A stretch of DNA of 64,000 nt from Phyto melanocephala (taxonomy: Eukaryota > Arthropoda > Insecta > Diptera > Rhinophoridae): the NCBI GenBank assembly GCA_941918925.1, contig OW799237.1, positions 94,213,015-94,277,014 of the forward strand, read 5' to 3'. Shown here in pieces: positions 60,205-64,000 of the stretch. A program made the position numbers and the translations under genes. A model generated the notes under the pieces. The model worked only from the letters and a program-made list of their open reading frames with translations. It did not search any database and was not told where the DNA came from. How positions within the stretch are numbered: position 1 is the stretch's first letter; each line of letters begins with the position of its first letter.

Positions 60205-60495
60205 GACCTAAGTTTGTCTGAAGGCTTAAAATTAAAGCGTAATATATATTTTTACAACACATTTAAAAGGCGGGAACTCTAATCCAGTTGTTCTTTTAAG
60301 CTAAGTCAATTGTTGAACTTCCTATAATATGAAGCTTTTAAATAAATATTTTAAAATAGAATTTCACGTAAAAAAAAAAGAAAGATACAATAGGTACACT
60401 CTGACGGACAACTTTATGCTAAAAGAATGTTTAAAAAAAGAGATTTAGTGGTTTACAAAATTTTATTCTAATTTGAAAAAGATTTTAAAGAGTGG

Positions 60496-60772
60496 CATCT
60501 AACGTTTTTATTTTCAACTAGTGCTTATTTCGTGCATGGTAACACTTAGCTCATGTATGTTTTGACAGATAATTAGTTTTATCCTTCCGCTGAACGAATA
60601 TGGTTGTGTATACGCTTGAACAACGCTGGGAAATATTGCGACATTACTTTGGCCGATTTTGCCAAAAAAAATCATCTTTTCAGAAGAAGCTCATTTTGAT
60701 CTTGGCGGGTATGTAAACAAGCAAAATTGTCGCATTTGGGGCACAGAAAACCCGCACGCGTACATTGAAGAG
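60496..60772 (+). pseudogene. Family B deletion derivative, second copy (3'-truncated)
   Basis: Nearly identical to 29873-30160: MVVYTLEQRWEILRHYFGRF joined to (K)KSSFQKKLILILAGM in a shifted frame. At the nucleotide level it has the same ATTTTGCCAAAAAAAATCAT junction, then GGGTATGTAAACAAGCAAAA and GGGGCACAGAAAACCCGCAC. It breaks off at about 60772. The shared junction shows both copies descend from one deleted element. Confidence 0.78.
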
Positions 60773-61694
60773 AAGTCATTTTGAATGAATGCTTTTACAC
60801 AATTGATTTAGAAGTATTGAAAATGTAATTCGCTTTGCACAACTTCTATTTTTTTTTGCTGGGATATAATATACAAGTTTGTAAGCAGGGATTGAAAATA
60901 TTTCTTGTTTTTTTTCAAACAAAAAAGAATTTTAAAAAATATCGGAGAAACACGTCAGGCACACAATTTTGATAGTTTTCAACTTATTTTGTACAATTGC
61001 CTGTAAAATCGTTAAATTTGAGACTATTAAATTGGAGTCAACGCAAACTATTAAAAAAAATTGTGTTCTCCCGACTATGAATCATACAAACAGACAGACG
61101 GATATTACACAGTTGACAGCTTGTGAGAATGCACATCAAAAAGAACTTACACAGAGCCTTAAAATTATATATGAATACTTTTGTTGCTCATGGCGAAGGG
61201 TCTTAAGAATAAAACAATTTTTTTAAATAAATTATATATTCTTATACCCGGTCCGCGTGGCTGGCCCCAGCGAAACAGAGCATAGGGTTATCGCGCTTAT
61301 ATCTATCGGGCGAAACATAAAAAACTAAATATTGCGCTATCTGTCGGACGAACTTCAAACTACACAGGAACACTCCTCACGGCCAATAGAGCATGCATAT
61401 AAAATTTGGTCAAAATCGGTACAGTATTTTTTGAGTTTATCGATCACGAACATACACGTAATTTTTATATACATATGTATATAGATATAGAAATTAAAAT
61501 GGAGTTTAAATAAATTCGAAATATAAAAAATAATCATCGTAAATAATAATAACGTATGTATCTTATATGATTGAAGAGAATATTTAAATAAATAATTAAG
61601 CAATATCCCATGGATATGTTAATCGCCTTTTAAAGTTTAAATATCAAATATGCTTTTAATTGATTAAGAACCTTAATTTAAATTTTGGCAAGTT
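60773..61694. other. Unassigned DNA, partly repeat-like
   Basis: No gene. The patch 61240-61455 (GGTCCGCGTGGCTGGCCCCA; TGTCGGACGAACTTCAAACT; TTTGGTCAAAATCGGTAC) is less AT-rich and reads like insect transposon noncoding sequence, but I cannot assign it. Confidence 0.35.
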
Positions 61695-61863
61695 CAAGGC
61701 ATATTTAATAATCAGATAGTCTTGATTTTTTTTTTACTTCAGCTTTCAAAGTCCATACAGAAAAAAAAAAACAATTTTCTCTCTTTTCATATTTATTTTA
61801 ACTTTCAAACTTTATATATGAATAAAACTGTCCGAACTGCACCTGACGAATAAATATGCCTTA
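61695..61863. mobile_element. CAAGGC MITE, internally shortened copy
   Basis: Left end CAAGGCATATTTAATAATCA, right end CACCTGACGAATAAATATGC...CTTA. The internal CAGCTGATTA block is mostly lost. Immediately followed by the foldback element at 61869. Confidence 0.75.
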
Positions 61864-61868
61864 GACCA

Positions 61869-61990
61869 GGGGCCGAATTACGGCATTCGAACGTGATCGA
61901 AATTTGAAAATTCTTATTAGAATCTCTATACCTAAAGCACAATCAGTCGAGTAAAATTTCTTTCGATTTTGAATGCCGTAATTCGGCCCC
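61869..61990. mobile_element. Palindromic (foldback) MITE, copy 2
   Basis: GGGGCCGAATTACGGCATTC...GAACGTGATCGAAATT is inverted at the right (AATTTCTTTCGATTTTGAAT...GCCGTAATTCGGCCCC). Shares ATTCTTATTAGAATCTCTAT-type interior (inverted) with 25583-25712. Confidence 0.8.
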
Positions 61991-62674
61991 AGATAAAAGT
62001 TCTAAAATTTGATTTTTTTTTTTTAAATTTCGTTCTAACATTAACACAACCTGGTAGTTAGAGTAAATGCATAATAGATTGTATTTTGAATAAATTAAAA
62101 ATGATGAAACATAATCTGTATTGTAAATTGCATATTCAAATACATTATTTACTTATATATAAAATTGGGCAATTATAAAATGTTTATTTTACTTGTTTAG
62201 TGCCAGTATTATTTTCTTAAATATATTTTTTGTTTATTAAATAAAAAAGATATATAATTTATACAGTCTCCAATGTTAATGTTTATTGTTAACAAATTTG
62301 AGTTTCTAATTTGGCATGTTTCTGTTTTTCAAACGTAAATGCGTTTGCAAGCAGGGATATAAATAAGTATGTATGAAACTATTAAAATTTTATAACCAAA
62401 ATTAAAAATAAATCTAAAATCATAATTTATGACAAAAATTTTAAAAACTGATCTCTGAATAAAAGTTACAAATAGCCATGGGTCATTGGATACCATTTTC
62501 TTCTATAAACAATTTAAAATATTTTTTATTTTTTTTTATTCGTTAATCAATATGAAGGAACGTAATTTGTCAAGTTACGTTCATATTTCTTTTCTGTTGT
62601 GATAAAAGCAAATGAAAAGTTGCCTGAAAATTGTTGAAACCTTAAATTCAGGTTTAAAAAACAAAACTTTTATA
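61991..62674. other. AT-rich intergenic DNA
   Basis: Nothing identifiable. Confidence 0.45.
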
Positions 62675-63361
62675 AAACAAGTAATAGTGCTATATTCGGC
62701 CGTGCCGGATCTTATATACCCTTCACAACGTGTAGTCATGCAATAACAATTGTTTGTATCACCATTCATCTCATATAAAATACGTACTAACATGTAAAAA
62801 ACATACATATAAAAAACACCCCATTGTAAAATTATAAATTGAGTTTACGTATGTATGTTTCCAAAAAAAAAAAATTAAAAAAAAAATTAAAAAAAAAATT
62901 TAAAAATTTTTTAAAAAAAATATATAAAAAAAATAATAAAAATATAAATAATATATAAAATATAAAAAATTTTTTTTGGCTCAGCTGGGATTCGATGCCA
63001 CGTTTAACCAGTATATATGTATGTATGTTGTTGTTGTAATTGTGAAAAAAACGAGGTGGTCGTGGTTTTTTGCTTATATCTCAGAAAGTTATAGGGCGAT
63101 TGTGCTGAATTTCAATAGCGATTCATTTCTGGATATTTCCAAGAGATTGATACCATACACAGATCTGAGGAACATAGAGTTGCTTCTAAAAGTTGATTTC
63201 ATCCAACACACGGACAGACGGTCAGGGCTTAATCGACTCCTCTATTCATAAGCTTTCAGAAAATATATACTTTATGTAGTCGGAAATGAAAATTGTAGAA
63301 ATTACAAACGGAATGACAAAGCTATATATACCCTTGTGCACCACAGGTGACGGGTATAAAA
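62675..63361 (+). repeat. Dispersed repeat, GGGTATAAAAA family, copy 6 (complete)
   Basis: Left end AAACAAGTAATAGTGCTATA, TATACCCTTCACAACGTG (62715-62732), A/T tract (62860-62970), GGCTCAGCTGGGATTCGATG (62978-62997), ACGAGGTGGTCGTGG, AGATCTGAGGAACATAGAGT, CACACGGACAGACGGTCAGG, and the right end ACCACAGGTGACGGGTATAA. It is close to copy 3 (21790-22441) over the core. The frame at 62976-63251 is the mirror of the one in copy 3 and shows only that the two copies are alike, not that it is coding. Confidence 0.82.
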
Positions 63362-63362
63362 A

Positions 63363-64000
63363 CTAGCTGGCCCGGCAAACCTTGTTTAGCCATATAAATT
63401 ATTTTTAGGAAATATTTTTTTAGTTTAATAAAAATAACTTGTGTTTTATTTGCTTTTCACTGCTATTTGTTGTTTCTTTTACTGCAATTTATGCACTTTT
63501 GTGTGTGTTTGTTTTATAATTTCTTAAATTGCAGTTTAGTTCATAAATAGATTGTTATTTTTATAGTTCAACACTGTTTAGGTATTTCTTTTACTTCTTT
63601 GCTTTGCTTCTTGTTTTCTACCTATAGAACTGCACTAAAAAGTTAAAAAGTATCCTGTTAATCATATCAGAACTTAGTTATATTATGTGAAAATTTTAAG
63701 AAGATCTATCCAGCATTATGGCCTACCTGAGGGGGAGTGAAAAAAGGCGTGGCGTTAAGTGGTATGAGAAATAGATATTGGCCGATTCTCAGACCTACCA
63801 GTTATGCACACAAAATTTCATGAAAATCATGAAAGAGTGGGCGCCAAAGAAGGCGTTGTAAAAAAAGGTATCTTATTAATCATACCTTAGTCTTAGTTAC
63901 GCTATGTGAAAATTTCAAGATCTGTCTAGCAGTATGACCTAACTGAGGGGGCGTGAAAAAAGGTGTGGCGTTGAGGGATATGACAAATAGATGTTGACCG
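63363..64000 (-). mobile_element. Helitron-like element, minus orientation, running out of the window
   Basis: The minus-strand 3' end GGTTTGCCGGGCCAGCTAGT (CTAG at plus 63363-63366) is a typical insect Helitron terminus. Inside, a unit with GAGGGGGAGTGAAAAAAGGC, TGGCGTTAAG and ATATTGGCCGATTCTCAGAC begins to repeat (63720-63790 and 63940-64000). The 5' end lies beyond the window. It abuts the preceding repeat with one base between. Confidence 0.65.

Noticed and set aside
62978..62997. Possible tRNA gene from the GGCTCAGCTGGGATTCGAT block
   Set aside because: A- and B-box-like words are adjacent, not about 30 nt apart, and no cloverleaf can be drawn; kept only as a remark on the repeat.

Overview
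The window is nuclear DNA of a higher (cyclorrhaphan) fly, most likely a calyptrate such as a blowfly. It is very AT-rich and packed with transposon debris. All five recognisable host genes are orthologues of Drosophila genes, with short GT-AG introns and AATAAA signals. The family names used here come from reading protein motifs, not from a database search.

Layout. Positions 1 to about 44,100 hold no intact host gene that I can support. This part is a nested archive of mobile elements: hAT-like elements with 8-bp target duplications (291-1267, 4660-5431, 20504-21588); two related MITE families starting CAAGGC; Tc1/mariner-like transposases in several states of decay; a mauritiana-like mariner; an I-clade LINE remnant; a tRNA-derived SINE; Helitrons (5534-7165, 35552-35827, 37851-40121); a piggyBac-like MITE; foldback elements; and a dispersed repeat with six copies. 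In the entries, 'transposon family A' means the copies at 1290-1960, 19747-23051 and 40330-41345. 'Family B' means the copies at 29873-30620 and 60496-60772.

Positions 44,118-57,636 are a compact gene cluster: dlish/Vamana (SH3 adaptor, +), Snx16 (PX-domain sorting nexin, -), Mys45A/SDA1 (60S ribosome biogenesis, +), tsunagi/Y14 (exon junction complex, -) and Pgm2 (phosphopentomutase, +). Neighbours alternate between convergent and divergent. I rebuilt the exon structures from reading frame, splice signals and family sequence. From memory, these genes also lie together near 45A on Drosophila chromosome 2R, so this looks like conserved microsynteny; that needs checking. The five genes do not form one pathway: they act in Fat/Dachs growth signalling, endosomal sorting, ribosome assembly, mRNA fate and pentose metabolism.

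Positions 57,640-64,000 are again repeats, ending inside a minus-strand Helitron.

The strongest candidate for something undescribed is at 25932-26668. Two 225-bp direct repeats, about 99% identical, each carry a hammerhead-ribozyme-like core with a matching stem I and a cleavage-site sequence. They lie exactly 502 nt apart, and 11-bp direct repeats flank the whole. This layout resembles a retrozyme or Penelope pseudo-LTR, which would release a circular RNA of about 502 nt. A second, single motif of the same design is at 36058-36099.
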